A stretch of 64,000 bases of DNA from Lumnitzera littorea (taxonomy: Eukaryota > Streptophyta > Magnoliopsida > Myrtales > Combretaceae). This document shows, piece by piece, positions 35,290 to 46,737 of the stretch; within the stretch, counting starts at the first letter, position 1; each line of letters opens with the position of its first letter. The translations under genes and the position numbers were made by a program. The notes under the pieces are model-generated. The model was not told the origin of the DNA. It worked only from the letters and a program-made list of their open reading frames with translations, and ran no database searches. Location: the NCBI GenBank assembly GCA_024138015.1, contig JAMXBB010000010.1, positions 11,035,254 through 11,099,253 of the forward strand, read 5' to 3'.

Positions 35290-36135
35290 TGATAGGCTTC
35301 GGGATACCGACCCAACTCGACTACCAAAGCCGAACTCATCTACATACCGACTCATCTACATACCGACTCATTCTACCTGTCGAGTCGAATGACCTATTTT
35401 TCACAAATAGAGTGCCGAGAAGCAGAAGGCCAAGACAACAATCGATCTTCACCCATGCTTAACTAATTACTTACTCGACATCATTCTTGCTGATAGGCCA
35501 AGATATCACGTTTTCAAGAGTTGGATTCACTTGGCTAAAGTTTGTCGTCGACTTAGTGGTCGAGAGATCACATTACTAAGGGTTAGATTCACTCGGCATA
35601 GCCCGAAGAAACTATCGCCAATTGACTTTAGAACTCGGCAATTATGGGCCGACCTCTCTGGTGTCTTGACTAAGCACTACACAACTACCTCCAAGGCATG
35701 CCAAATGACCACATGCCGACTTCTCCTTATAAAACGTACAATTTTATATTTTTGTATATGTTTGTCTTTATTTTATTTATGGGCCCGATTTTTTAGGGTT
35801 TAAGCCTTGTACATTATTTATAGTTTTGCTACTAGAGTTTAGGAAGTACTATAAATAGCAGCTTTTGTAACAATGCATAGCCAGACAAAAGATTAATGAA
35901 AAACCCCTTTTGAGTCTTTTCTCTCGGAAAGCTCTTTCTCTCTCCCCCTTACCAACTCTTATCAATCCCTTTAGCAAGGATTGTAGCGAGCAACTCTATC
36001 ACTTGGATCGGTATGTTATATCCGGCGAGTCTTAGATCCATATAAAATCTAACTGGTACATCATATCTGGTTAGGTGACTTACGGATTCGTTAAAACCCT
36101 TACTAAACCCACTCTATTTTTCGTTCCTTCGGCAG
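35290..36135 (+). repeat. Element B 3' LTR, left piece
   Basis: Matches the 5' LTR base for base in most stretches. It carries a small duplication near the start (CATCTACATACCGACT twice, 35338-35372) and another of about 70 bp at 35500-35600 that the 5' LTR lacks. It is cut after GGCAG (36131-36135) by element C and resumes at 46679. Confidence 0.88.
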
Positions 36136-38031
36136 TGTAGACACCTCATTTTTACCAATTTTTTATTAATTAAGCCAAGCTAATAAATAAACAGAAAAGT
36201 AGAAAAATAAAATAATAAAAATAATTTAAAAAAAAAATTAAAATAAAACCAAAATAAAAAAATAAAAAAAAAGGAAAAAGGAAAGAAAAAGAAAAAGAGA
36301 ATCATATCAAGTTGTATCGTATTGAGTTAAGTCAAATTATATTAAGTTGAGTCGTAGCAAATTAAGTCATAAGTCGAATCATGTTGTGTTTAATTAAATT
36401 GAGTTGGATTGTCAGATTAGGTAATGATATGGGCTTAATTAATTTTGGGCCAAACTAATATAGAATAAAATTCATCTAATTTAAGGACTTAAATCAGATT
36501 AAGGAATTATTAGGCTAAATTGTAATGGATTGAATCAGGCGTTGGAAGAATAAAAAAAAAGCCTAAAATAAATTAGGGTTTCTAAAAGGTAGGGTAAAGC
36601 TTGAAAGAATCACAATAATATCTTCTGTATCTTAGATACAAAAAATTCAATTTTGAGCTTATAAATAACACATCAACGGGGAATTCGAAAAACAAATTTT
36701 TTAATCATACTCTACCCAAAACACCGCCACCACACAACTACCATGCAACACCACACAGTACCACCGTAGCACTACTACACAACAACCACTAGTCCACCAC
36801 CTAGTGTCACCCAACAACGCCCAGTCCACCGCCAAGCATCACCCAGTCCATCGCCTAGCATTGCCCAATTCACCGCCAGTCTACCGCCCAATGTCACCCA
36901 GCAACGCCCAGTCCATTGCCCAGCATCGCCCAGTAGCGTTCAGTCCATCGCCCAGCTCATCGCCATTCCATCACCTAGCAATACACAATCCATCACCCAG
37001 TGTTGCCCAGCAGCGCCCAATCTACCATCCAGCAGCACCCAGTCCATCGCTTAGTGTCGACCAGCGTCACCCGACAATGCCCAATCCACCGCCCAGCACC
37101 CGGTCCATCGCTCAATACCGACACGATCTGACGTGAGGTAAATTTTCATTAACTTTTATTATTATTTACTTATTTCATTAATTTTTATAAATTTACTTTA
37201 TTAGTTTTTTTTTCTTTATTAACTATTTTTGTGTTTAAGTGTAGGTTTGTTTTTTATTGTTGTTTATTCTTATTGGAAATTTTTAATTTTCCAATAAAAT
37301 TTAGTTGAATTAAGTTCCTTTTGAAAAATCATGTTTTTTTTTAAATAAAAAATATTTTGACATATAGTGGTTTTGAAAAATGAAAAATCTTAAATTGAGA
37401 TTTTTCCAAAAAGATTCGGTCACTTAGGGTTTTTTTATTTAATTTGAAAAAAATTAGATTTTTTTTAGGTTTTTTTTCTTAAAATAATAAATTGATAAAA
37501 ATGTAAACTTGGCTCGGTTTTCAATATAAAAATTACCTACTCACTAAAAATTAAAAAAAAAAAAAGAACTACTGCTAGTTTGATCCCGATTAGTAAGTAT
37601 ATAGGTACCTTCAGGGCAACTGTTAAAAAATAATAAAAAAATTTTCCCCTTTTCTTAGAAATTTGTAATAAAAAAATCATTTTTAGTTACATTTTGTGAA
37701 CTTAATTATATTTTTAATATTTTTTGAAAAATTATAAAAAATAAATCCCATCAATTTTTTTTTTATTTTCACATGATGCCTTAGTCTTAATAGGTTAACC
37801 CCCGAACACAGTTTTCTGGTTCAATTTTCTAAAAATTAATTTTTTTAGAATATTCGCAAATTAGTAGTCTGAAAACCCTAATTTTATTTTATTTTTTACC
37901 AGTTGAATTGGTTGGCAACTCCATTTTTTTAACATAAATTTTTTTTCCCTTAGTTTAATGTCGAGTAATTTATATTAAACGGGCTAGGCTTAATATAGGT
38001 TAAATTAAGAAAATCAAAATAGGGCTTGACA
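36136..38031 (+). repeat. Element C 5' LTR
   Basis: TGTAGACACC to GGGCTTGACA. TATA box near 36653 (TTATAAATAAC). From 36720 to 37135 there is a C-rich leader with the CGCCCAG minisatellite. The 3' half aligns closely with the 3' LTR and with the solo LTR at 24694. The 110-codon frame at 36804-37136 only translates the minisatellite. Confidence 0.9.
36790..37130 (+). repeat. CGCCCAG minisatellite in element C 5' LTR
   Basis: Degenerate 10-11 bp blocks of the form CGCCCAGYRN alternating with CGCCCAGTCCAY, making higher-order units of about 20-32 bp. Roughly 340 bp here against about 590 bp in the 3' LTR. Confidence 0.85.
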
Positions 38032-38035
38032 AAAT

Positions 38036-38054
38036 TGGCAACTCCATTGGGGAC
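38036..38054 (+). other. Element C primer-binding site, tRNA-Arg type
   Basis: TGGCAACTCCATTGGGGAC starts four bases after the LTR. It matches the tRNA-Arg complement used by Ogre/Tat elements except for G-to-A and C-to-T changes. Confidence 0.85.
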
Positions 38055-39379
38055 GCCTGATGGGTTAGCCATATAAAAATTAAAAATTAATTGATGGGCT
38101 TTTGTATTTTTTTTTATTGTATTATAGTTGTATCGACTGAGTTTTTTTGTAATGCAAGCCCTAAAAAAATGCTCGGCCCAATGGGCCTTATTGGGGAATT
38201 AGGGGTAGGGGGGGAGGGTGGTTTCTTTTTATTTATTTTGTAATAATCATCTGCCTATTTAGATGTGGTCGGACCTAGGCCACCTTACGAACTTAGGACC
38301 GGCCACCATTGTGTAACCCTTAGGTCGCTGGGGTCTTTACCTCGTCTGGCGGTGATAGACAAGTCCACTCAAGCTTCTTCTCTCTATAAAGTCTTGGAGC
38401 TACAAAGCCTAAGACTCGTAGACCTCACCCTTTTACATCATTCCTTTCGAAAAAGGGGTAGTTATTTTTAAAATTATAAGAAAAGCTTGATTTAATCCGC
38501 GAATAGTTTATCGTCCATTTTCAATTAAAAAAATCAGTAACCCTTATATATAAGTATACAGGAGCTTCATTTTTATTAAATCTTATCTTGAATATACTTA
38601 TATATAAGGGTGCTTTTTTACTGTGGATATATCATACTCTCTATAGTTTATTAATAACCAATTTCATGATAATTATTTACTCGGTTGATTTATATTACAA
38701 TGCCCTACATGTACCATACTACTAGGAACTAACAAAATAAAAAATTAAAAAATAAATTAAAAAAGATTTAATCATTAGATTTCCATTGTGAATTATTTTC
38801 CATTTTAAGGTTATTAATCTTATAAATGTCTAACTTCTCGTTCTTCGTGTTTAACCCTTTGGTTATCACGATCCTAATAGAGTTTTCTCCTTGAGTCGTT
38901 ATCCTTGTGTCATTTATTCAATAAGTTTCTCATTGTAAAGTAATTTTCGCATCTCCATATCATCCTTATAATATTATAGTCATCCTATGTCTTTGGTCGC
39001 TAGTCTCAATATTTTCTTTGTTTAGATTCGTCGATATCAGTATTAGGCTTTTATGACATAAAATAAGTATTGATTTCCCAATAAAAGTTTCCAAAAAAAA
39101 ATTCAAAACTAAAAACTTGATGCAGTGTTGTTAATAAGAAGGGATTCTTGCAGGCTTTGAAAGATTGCTTTTTAAGTGATTTAGACAAACTTGAAGCCCA
39201 TAATCACTCATTTTCAAAAATAAGATGTTTAAAGCTCTTGAATTGAGAATAGCCATGGCAGAAGGGGTTCTAAGTAAGTACGAGAAACAAGTCGAGACTA
39301 TGGCCCATACCTAAGCCTAAGGGCCCATTGACATATCATCTGAGACAGACAAATCTAAAGGGAAGAACACTAAGCTAAA
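38055..39379 (+). other. Element C leader region, non-coding
   Basis: Long 5' leader typical of Tat/Ogre. A G-rich tract lies near 38200-38222. A short frame at 39229-39350 (MFKALELRIAMAEG) may be the start of gag. Otherwise no gene. Confidence 0.5.
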
Positions 39380-40400
39380 CTCAAGAGGGGGGGGGGGGGG
39401 GGGAGGTGTGAATTGATTTTAAGGACAAATTGTAATTCTTTTCCGATATAAACAACTAAATGCAATAATAAGAATAATCAAAGTAACAATAAAACAATAA
39501 TAATTGCTGAAATTAAAAGAGATAAGGATAATGAAGATCAAGCCCGAATATAACGTAGAGTTCAGATTGCCCCTAGTCTCCATGGACACACAATGCCTCT
39601 AATCGAGGATTTTACATCGCTTTATTGATTTCTTAATCCAATCTCCAAGAGTTACACATACACAAACTTGATTGCACAAGTTTCTCACGCATAATTCTCA
39701 ACACAAGTCACAATCTCTACTCACAACACAAAACTCAATCTCAAAGATTATTGGTATAGTGCTTTTAACTCTTGATACTTTGTAACTAATAGCTCGCAAG
39801 CACTACACTTCAAATCTCTTTAAATATTAGCAATTTATGGTACAAGAGACAATGAGAATTATAGACAACAAAAATACAAGAGAATGTTGAAATATTATAG
39901 CAAAAGATCAGTTCTCTACTATCCTTGGTCGGGTTGTTGAGCATTTATATCATCCCATTCAATTCTTCTTATTACAGTACATTAAATGCTCCAACGGCTA
40001 GTTATATCAGACTCATTGACATGCCGGTACTCTGAACTACTGGATGCCAGTTCTTCTAGGTCAGTGTACTTTTCTTTATGTTTTTTAAGGTTTTATACCG
40101 TCAGCCTAGTTCTTCCTTGAGCTGTCAACCTGGTAGGCTAAATGTTACTTGAAAATTCTTTTAATACACAAGAAACAAATATTCTTTGTAGTCTAACTTT
40201 AAGATCATTTGATTATTACTCAAAAGATTAAATTTCTTATAGAGATAATTGATATATTTAATCATTAAACAAATTAATTGATCTTATTCAATTACCTCAA
40301 TATAATCAAATAATACTTAGTTTAATCATCCACTTGTTTTATTTTCTTCAAAAACAACATGTTTAGTTATACACTTTTTGTTTTATTCTCATCAAAATCA
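39380..40400. mobile_element. Possible nested LTR-like fragment in element C
   Basis: Begins with AAGAG followed by G18 and AGGTGTGAATTGATTTT, and continues non-coding with dyad-like phrases such as TGCCGGTACTCTGAACTACTGG and GATGCCAGTTC near 40023-40050. This combination resembles a class of plant copia LTR or leader sequence that I recall, and it separates the gag N-terminus from its core. No ends or target-site copies found, so tentative. Confidence 0.35.
39388..39405 (+). repeat. G18 homopolymer
   Basis: Run of 18 G bases in element C. Prone to length errors in sequencing. Confidence 0.9.
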
Positions 40401-40439
40401 AATAATGAACCCTAGATTCAACACGAAGAGTTGCTGGTT

Positions 40440-42200
40440 CATGAGCTCAACAATAGCAGCAAAGGCTTAGGGAAGGAATTGGTGTAGAAATTGATGAAGA
40501 TGAAAGAAGAAATCTTCTAAAAAATTAAAGATAAAATGGGAGTTCTCAAGGATCATGATGTGAAAAGTGATCTAGGCTTGAGTAGTGTTTGCGCTTTTGA
40601 AGATCATGAGTTACCTGAGAAGTTTAAGGTACCAAATTTCGAAAAGTATGATAGAACAGGTTGTCCTAAACTTCACCTTAGGCTTTATGTTCGCAAGATG
40701 GCCCAATTCCCTAAACATGAGTAATTAATGATTCAAACTTTTCAAGATAGCCTAACTAGGCTAGCGTTGATTTGGTATGCCCAACAAGACTTAGTTAAGC
40801 TTGGTACTTGGGATAAGCTAGCTCGAGCCTTTTATCAACAATACAAGTTCAATTAAGAAGTAGCTCCATCCCTGATGGATTTGAATAACATGAAAATGAA
40901 GCTGATTGAGTCCTTTAAGGAGTATGTCTAAAGATGGAAATCTACAGCAGCTCAAGCCACAGTACAATTGCCAAAAAATGAATTGATCAACATATTCATC
41001 CATACATTAGGTGAACCTTATTATAATCACCTCTCAGGCCATACTGCTTCTACGTTTGCAGATGTTGTTACAGCTGATAGTCACATATAAGATGCTATTA
41101 GAGTGGGGAGATTGGTAAGCAAGGGATCAGCTCCGTTGGATTCCGAGCCCACTGTGAACACTATGATGTCCTATCTAATGATACACAAGCCTAGTGCCCT
41201 AAGCATTGGTCTAAAGCTCAAGGAAAATAAGCTAAGCTAGAAATCACCTAGAAGGAGGTTCACTTACATCTTAATTCCTATGTCTCGGGTCTATCGCAGC
41301 CTAAAAGAAGACGGTTTACTACATCCTAAGACTCTAACACTAAGGTATAAACCTCGAAAATGTGATCCTAATGCACATTGCGAGTACTGCATGGGTCAAC
41401 AGGGGCATGCTACTGACCATTGCTAGGAGTTGAAGAATAAAGTCTAAGATTTGATTGATGAAAAATTGGTCTAGTTGGAATTCGTTAGGGATCCAAGGCC
41501 CAAATTCTACACAAAGCCTACTATTAACATGATACAAGGATTAGAAAAGTTGGCAGAAACATATTTGAATGGTCAAGTCGAAGGGGTATGTTACTGCCAG
41601 GGTCTAGAAGAAAGGGTTACAGCCCTAGAAGAAAAGTTAATGAAGTTAGAAGAAAGGTTCACTAGCATGAAAATGGCAATGAGTTATGTGCTCAAGCAAC
41701 TCGAAAACCTACATCCTGATGCAAATAAGAAGTCACAGCCCAAGTATGGAGATAATTCAACAAAAGAGAAATCAAGAGTGAATGTGTCAATTAAGAAAAC
41801 CCATAATCAAAACAAGGTCGTCCACAATAAGAGTAGGCAATTTATACAGTTCAAGATTCCAATGGCCTAAGTGTTCAAGTGACTGAGAAATATGGGACTA
41901 CTGACATGCGAAAACCCAATAAAGGAATACCAGCTAATGGATCGTCACCTCAACAAATGGTGTGAATACCATGTAGGGCATACCACTGAAGATTGTTAGA
42001 GATTGAAGCATAAGGTACAAGATTTGATTGATGCCAAGATTATCTAACCAAGTTTTCTAAAGATTGATGGATCGATTAGCAGTAGTATTTCTTCCCCAAG
42101 TTATGAAGAGGCATCGAATAGACAACCTCTAACATCGAGCATTGAAGATCTACTATTATCATCTAATAAGGTAGCTCACCATTTGAAGTAGTTAAGGATA
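40440..42200 (+). pseudogene. Element C Tat-type gag, decayed
   Basis: Gag of the Tat/Ogre lineage. Visible: ELPEKFKVPNFEKYDRTGCP (about 40612), HLRLYVRKMAQF, then after a TAA, MIQTFQDSLTRLALIWYAQQ near 40735, AFYQQYKFN, LIESFKEYV near 40905, LINIFIHTLGEPYYNHLSG near 40985 and FADVV. Two knuckle-like motifs follow, CEYCMGQQGHATDHC near 41380 and CEYHVGHTTEDC near 41958, with LKHKVQDLIDAKII after the second. Between them lies an open 131-codon piece (41475-41870) with a coiled-coil stretch (LEERVTALEEKLMKLEERF). At least eight stops. No pol motif follows before 44540. Confidence 0.85.
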
Positions 42201-43714
42201 TCTCCAAGAGATCAATTTAGTTAAAATGGGCTAAGTTTGAAGAAGTGATAGAAATAGGGGCAAGAAGTAGAAAAAAATTTTAGTTCCTACATTTTTTTTA
42301 GAATAATCTTTCATTTTGGAGCTTGTAATAGATACGAGTTATTGAATAAAGCATGTATTCTGGTCTTTGTACGTTATGAAGCTAGCTCAATTCAAATAGG
42401 GAACGATAACACATTACTTGAATGGTTTAGGATGAGAAGAGGCAACCCATGTCCCAAACACTGACCCTAGACCTACATGAGAGAAGAGTGCCATTAAGGT
42501 GAGAATTAGGCTCATTCCTTAAAGGAGGCCTGTCTTGAACTTGGTATATGTGTCAATATGATATTAGGCATTCATTTTATCATTCCTAAATACGATTATC
42601 CCTTGCATAAGTTAGTCTACTCCTTTTCTCCAAATTAATGATCCTAACCTCTTGTATGCCAATTCACGAGCAAATGTTGTCATAGATAATTCAATTTCTT
42701 TAGGATGAAGAAGAATTTCAAACCATATACACCTCACTCGGACCTGTACATTCATTTAAGCACATTAAGTCCATACATTCTTTCCTAAACACTTTAAAGC
42801 CATATACACTTCTCCCAAGCTTATACACCTTGAACTTACCTTTTGGTACTTTAAATCTTATTAAGTGAAAACTCAACAATAGAAAGTAACTACCTTAACC
42901 AAAAAAAAAAAGGAAAGAGAAAAAAGAAAAAATAAAAGAGAAGAAAGAAAAACAAAAAGAAAAATAAAGAGACAAAAAAAAAAGAGATTGAAGATATTAG
43001 TAAAGTGATCACCTTCAAAGAATATCCAAATTACCAAAATAGCTTAAAGTCCAAACTGGTGACGGTATCCAAAGTTTGAACATTATCAATTCCTAAGCCC
43101 AAAAGCAAAGCCCTCATTTTATGATCCCACTCATTATACCAGCTTTGATAAAACTCATTTTACTAAAGAGATTGACTTATCTTAAGCAAAATTTGCTCAT
43201 GAAACTAGGGTAAGCCCATGTCTAATTTCTCCTAGGTTCTTGGCTTGTAAACCTGGGATTGATTGCATATGATTTATTCAAAATTGGCCAAGTACATTGA
43301 TATCCATTTGCTTAAACTATTGACCAAAAGCCTTACATTGCAAACCTAGAAAAGACTTATTGATTGACCAGAATGTACCACTTACGAGATAGGCTACAAT
43401 TTTTAGAATTGATGCTGAGAGTAAAAATAGACTTATGAGAGTGTAAAGAAGTCCAGTCTGACTAAACATTTCAAGTAATGATATCTATCCCCTTAGTGGA
43501 AAATTGAAGAGTTGAGTATTTTCTCAAAAATGTGAATAGTCATTAGTGGTTCTAAAAAGTTTAGAGATCATGAATTATGTTCTAGGAAACAAGACTGAGA
43601 GAATGAGCGATCAATGGGTAAGGGGCAAGCCAACCCCTTATTTGTGGTCTTTAGAATTTTCAAGACTTTCTTACTTGTTAGCAACACAATATTTTCAAAG
43701 AATCATCAAAATCC
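42201..43714 (+). other. Element C region where pol would be expected, no pol
   Basis: No RT, RNase H or integrase motif in any plus-strand frame. There is an A-rich low-complexity tract at 42900-42985. In complete Tat elements pol of about 4-5 kb would sit here, so the region is short and empty. Confidence 0.65.
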
Positions 43715-44345
43715 TTTTTAGGATTGCCTGCTCAAAGGAGCGCTGTTCTATCTTTAGTTGGGTTGCTTGCTCAGTAGAGCGCCATCCAATGCTTTTTAGG
43801 ATCGCTTACTCAAAAGAGCGTTGTCCTATCTCCCTTTTAGGATTGCTTGCTCATGGGAGTGCTGTCCCATCTATTCCTTAGTTGGATCCCCTGCTCATAA
43901 GAGCGCCATCCAATCTTATCTAGGATCGCTTGCTCAAAAGACCGCTGTCTTATCTCCTTTTTAAGATCGCTTACTCATGTAAGTACTGTCCTATCTATTT
44001 CTTAGGTTGATCGCTTGCTTAAAGGAGCATTGTCCTATCTCCTTTTTAGGATCACTTACTTATAGGAGCACTATCCTATCTATTTCTTTCTTGGATTGCC
44101 TGCTCATAGGAGCGCAATCCAATTTTATCTAGGATCGCTTGCTCAAAGGAGAATTGTCCTATCTTTTGTTGGATCGCTTACTCATAGGAGCGTTATCCTA
44201 TCTATTCCTTTCTAGGAACGTTTTCCTATCTATTCCTTTCTAGGAATGCTGTCTTATCAATCCTTTCTTGGATCGCTTGCTCAAAGGAGCACCGTCCAGT
44301 CATTTAAAAGATCATTTGCTCATGAGAGCATTGTCTCATCTTGTC
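43715..44345 (+). repeat. Hairpin-unit tandem array in element C 3' untranslated region
   Basis: About 14 full units and two fragments, spaced 33-46 bp. The core is about 32 bp: GGATCGCTTGCTCAAAGGAG then CGCTGTCCTATC. Within a unit GGAT pairs with ATCC (or AGGA with TCCT) and GCTC with GAGC, with a 4-5 base loop, so each unit can form a stem-loop. Units diverge by point changes while keeping GCTC/GAGC in most copies. It sits 200 bp before the 3' LTR. The 111-codon frame at 43546-43881 merely translates it. Confidence 0.88.
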
Positions 44346-44539
44346 TTTGAAAGCTATATCCTTTCAAGCAACTCATCTTGAAAGAGATCTATCATCCTCA
44401 GATTATTCACCAAAACGAGTTTTTAATCTTGAAGAGATTTATCCTTTTCAAATTATCCAAGTCGAGTCTAGCAAAAATGAGTATCTCTTTTATCTTTATA
44501 GCAAAGTTCTAATTAAACTTCACTACAAAGAAAGGCAGC
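44346..44539 (+). other. Element C 3' end before LTR, with polypurine tract
   Basis: Purine-rich AAAGAAAGGCAGC (44527-44539) directly precedes the 3' LTR and is the likely polypurine tract. Confidence 0.6.
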
Positions 44540-46673
44540 TGTAGACACCTCATTTTTACTAATTTTTTATTAATTGAGCTAGGTTAATAAATAAACAAAA
44601 AAGTAGAAAAATAAAAAAAATAAAAACAAATAAAAAAATTGAAAAAATGAAAATTAAAAAAGAAAAAAAAAAGGAAAAAGGAAAGAAATAAAAAAGAGTA
44701 TCATGTCAAGTTGAGTTGTATTGAGTTAAGTCAAATTATATCGAATCGAGTCAAGTCGTAGTAAGTGGAGTCATAAGTCAAGTCATGTTGTGTTGAATTA
44801 AATTGAGTTGGATTGTTAGATTAGGTGACGATATGGGCTTAATTATTTTTGGGCCAAACCAATATAAAATAAAATTCTTCTAATTTAAGGACCTAAATCA
44901 AATTAAGGAATTATTGGGCTAAATTATAGTGGATCTGATCGAGCCTTGGAAGAATAAAAAAAAGCCCAAAATAAATTAGGATTTCTAGAGGTTAAGGTAA
45001 ATCTTGGAAGAATCGCAATCGTATCTTCTGTATCTTCATTACAAAAGATTTGATTTTGGGCTTATAAATAGCGCATTGACGGAGGATTCGAAAAATGGTT
45101 TTTTTAATCACACTCCTACCTAAAACACTACACAAACATCACCACGCCACCATACAACCACCATGTAACACCACATGGTACCACCCTAACACCATTGTAC
45201 AACAACCATAGTTACCGCTAGTCTACCACCTAGCATCGCTTAGCAGCACCTAGTGTCACCCAGTTCACCGCCATTCCACCGCCCAACAGTACCCAATCCA
45301 TCACCTAATGTCACCCAGTTCATCGCCATTCTACCGCCCAGCATCGCCTAACAATGCCCAATCCATCGCCTAGTGTCACCCAGCATCACCCAATCCATCG
45401 CCCCGTAGCGCCCAATCCACCGCCCAACATCGCCCAGTTCACCTAAAGCCCGTCACCCAACAACGCCCAGTTTATTGCCCAGCATCACCCAATAGCGCCT
45501 AATCCATCGCCTAGCGTTGCTCGGCAGTGCCCAATCCATTGCCTAACGTCGCCTAGCAGTGCCCAATCCGTCACCCAACAGCACCCAGTCCATCGCCTAG
45601 CAACACCCAATCATCGTCCAGTCCGTCACCCAACAACGCCCAGTCCACTACCCAGCGTCACCTAGCAGCGCCCAATCTATCACCCAGCGTCGCCCAATAG
45701 TGCCCAATCCACCGCCTAACGTCGCCCAGTCCACCGCCCAATGTCGCCTAATACCACCCGATCCACTACCTAACATCAACACGATCCAATGTTAGGTAAA
45801 TTTTCATTAATTTATTATTATTATTTATTTATTTCATTAATTTTTATTAATTTACTTTATTAGTTATGTTTTTTTTTTCTTTATTAACTATTTTTGTGTT
45901 TAAGTGTAAGGTTTTTTTTTATTGTTGTTTATTCCTATTGCAAATTTTTTATTTTACAATAAAATTTAGTTGAATTAAGTTTTTTTTTTTTTTGAAAAAT
46001 CATGCTTTTTTTAAATAAAAAATATTTTGACATATAGTGGTTTTGAAAAATGAAAAATCTTAAATTGAGTTTTTTTCAAAAAGATTCGATTAGTTAGGGT
46101 TTTTTTTATTTAATTCGGAAAAATTAGATTTTTTTTTAGGTTTGTTTTCTTAAAATAATAAATTGATAAAAACATAAAGCTTGCTTGATTTTCAATATAA
46201 AAATGACATACTTACTAAAAATTTTATAAAAAAAAACTACGGCCGGTTTGAGCCCGATTAGCGGGTACGTAGCCCTTTTCTTAGAAATTAGTAATAAAAA
46301 ATCATTTTTAGTTACATTTTGTGAACTTAGGTATATTTTTAATATTTTTAAAAAAATTATAAAAAATAAAGCCCATAATTTTTTTTTATTTTCACATGGT
46401 GACTTAGTCTTAATAGGTTAGCTCCCAAACCCAATGTTCTAGTTCAATTTTCTAAAAATTAATTTTTTTAGAATATTCGTAGACTAGTAGTTAAATTAAG
46501 ATTTTCCCACCCAAAAACCCTAATTTTATTTTATTTTTTACCATTTGAATTGGTTGGTGACTCTATTTTTTTAAAATATAATTTTTTTTTCTTAATTTAA
46601 TGTCGAGTAATTTATATTAAGCGGGCTGGGCTTAATATAGGTTAAATTAAAAAAATCAAAATCGGGCTTAACG
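44540..46673 (+). repeat. Element C 3' LTR
   Basis: TGTAGACACC to GGGCTTAACG (final CA changed to CG). TATA box near 45062 (TTATAAATAGCG). The CGCCCAG minisatellite at 45200-45785 is longer than in the 5' LTR and accounts for most of the 240-bp length difference. A deletion relative to the 5' LTR occurs near 46270. GGCAG follows at 46674. Confidence 0.9.
45200..45785 (+). repeat. CGCCCAG minisatellite in element C 3' LTR
   Basis: Same block structure as 36790-37130 but about 590 bp. Units such as CGCCCAATCCACCGCC and CAGCGTCGCCCAATAG repeat with substitutions. Confidence 0.85.
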
Positions 46674-46678
46674 GGCAG

Positions 46679-46732
46679 GATCAGACCTACCTCGATGGCC
46701 AGCTTTATCTATCATTAGCCCAATCCGTATCA
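46679..46732 (+). repeat. Element B 3' LTR, right piece
   Basis: 54 bp matching the last part of the 5' LTR (CCTCGATGGCCAGC against CCTCGACGGCCGGC; AATCCGTATCA against AATCCATATCA). It ends the element; GAGGT at 46733-46737 is the target-site copy. Confidence 0.88.
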
Positions 46733-46737
46733 GAGGT

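Larger units (their letters stand above)
36136..46673 (+). mobile_element. Element C: gag-only Tat/Ogre-type LTR retrotransposon
   Basis: Complete: two direct LTRs (36136-38031, 44540-46673), tRNA-Arg-type PBS at 38036, gag traces 40440-42200, tandem hairpin array 43715-44345, and an exact GGCAG duplication (36131-36135, 46674-46678). Total 10.5 kb. No protease, RT, RNase H or integrase motif is visible between gag and the 3' LTR, so it is non-autonomous or has lost pol. An LTR-like fragment with a G18 run lies inside at about 39380-40400. It is the youngest layer of the three-level nest because it interrupts element B. Confidence 0.9.
32766..46732 (+). mobile_element. Element B: gag-only LTR retrotransposon, itself split by element C
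   Basis: 5' LTR 32766-33564, PBS 33568, gag-like ORF 34277-35098, polypurine tract 35277-35289, 3' LTR 35290-36135 plus 46679-46732. Target-site duplication AAGGT (32761-32765) and GAGGT (46733-46737), one mismatch, with the integrase frame of element A continuing across. Own length about 3.4 kb, with no protease, RT or integrase. PBS, LTR ends (CTATCCATGGCCTAATCC against CTATCCTTGGCTCAATTC) and PPT resemble element A, so a relative of A probably supplied Pol. This is the pattern described as terminal-repeat retrotransposons with a gag domain. Confidence 0.88.

Noticed and set aside
36804..37136. 110-codon plus frame rich in Pro, Ser, Gln and His
   Set aside because: It is a translation of the CGCCCAG minisatellite in an LTR; the 3' LTR copy is not open in the same way.
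43715..44345. Regular 32-bp repeats with variable spacers, superficially like a CRISPR array
   Set aside because: Repeats are degenerate, spacers are short and themselves repetitive, the DNA is plant nuclear and it lies in a retrotransposon 3' UTR.
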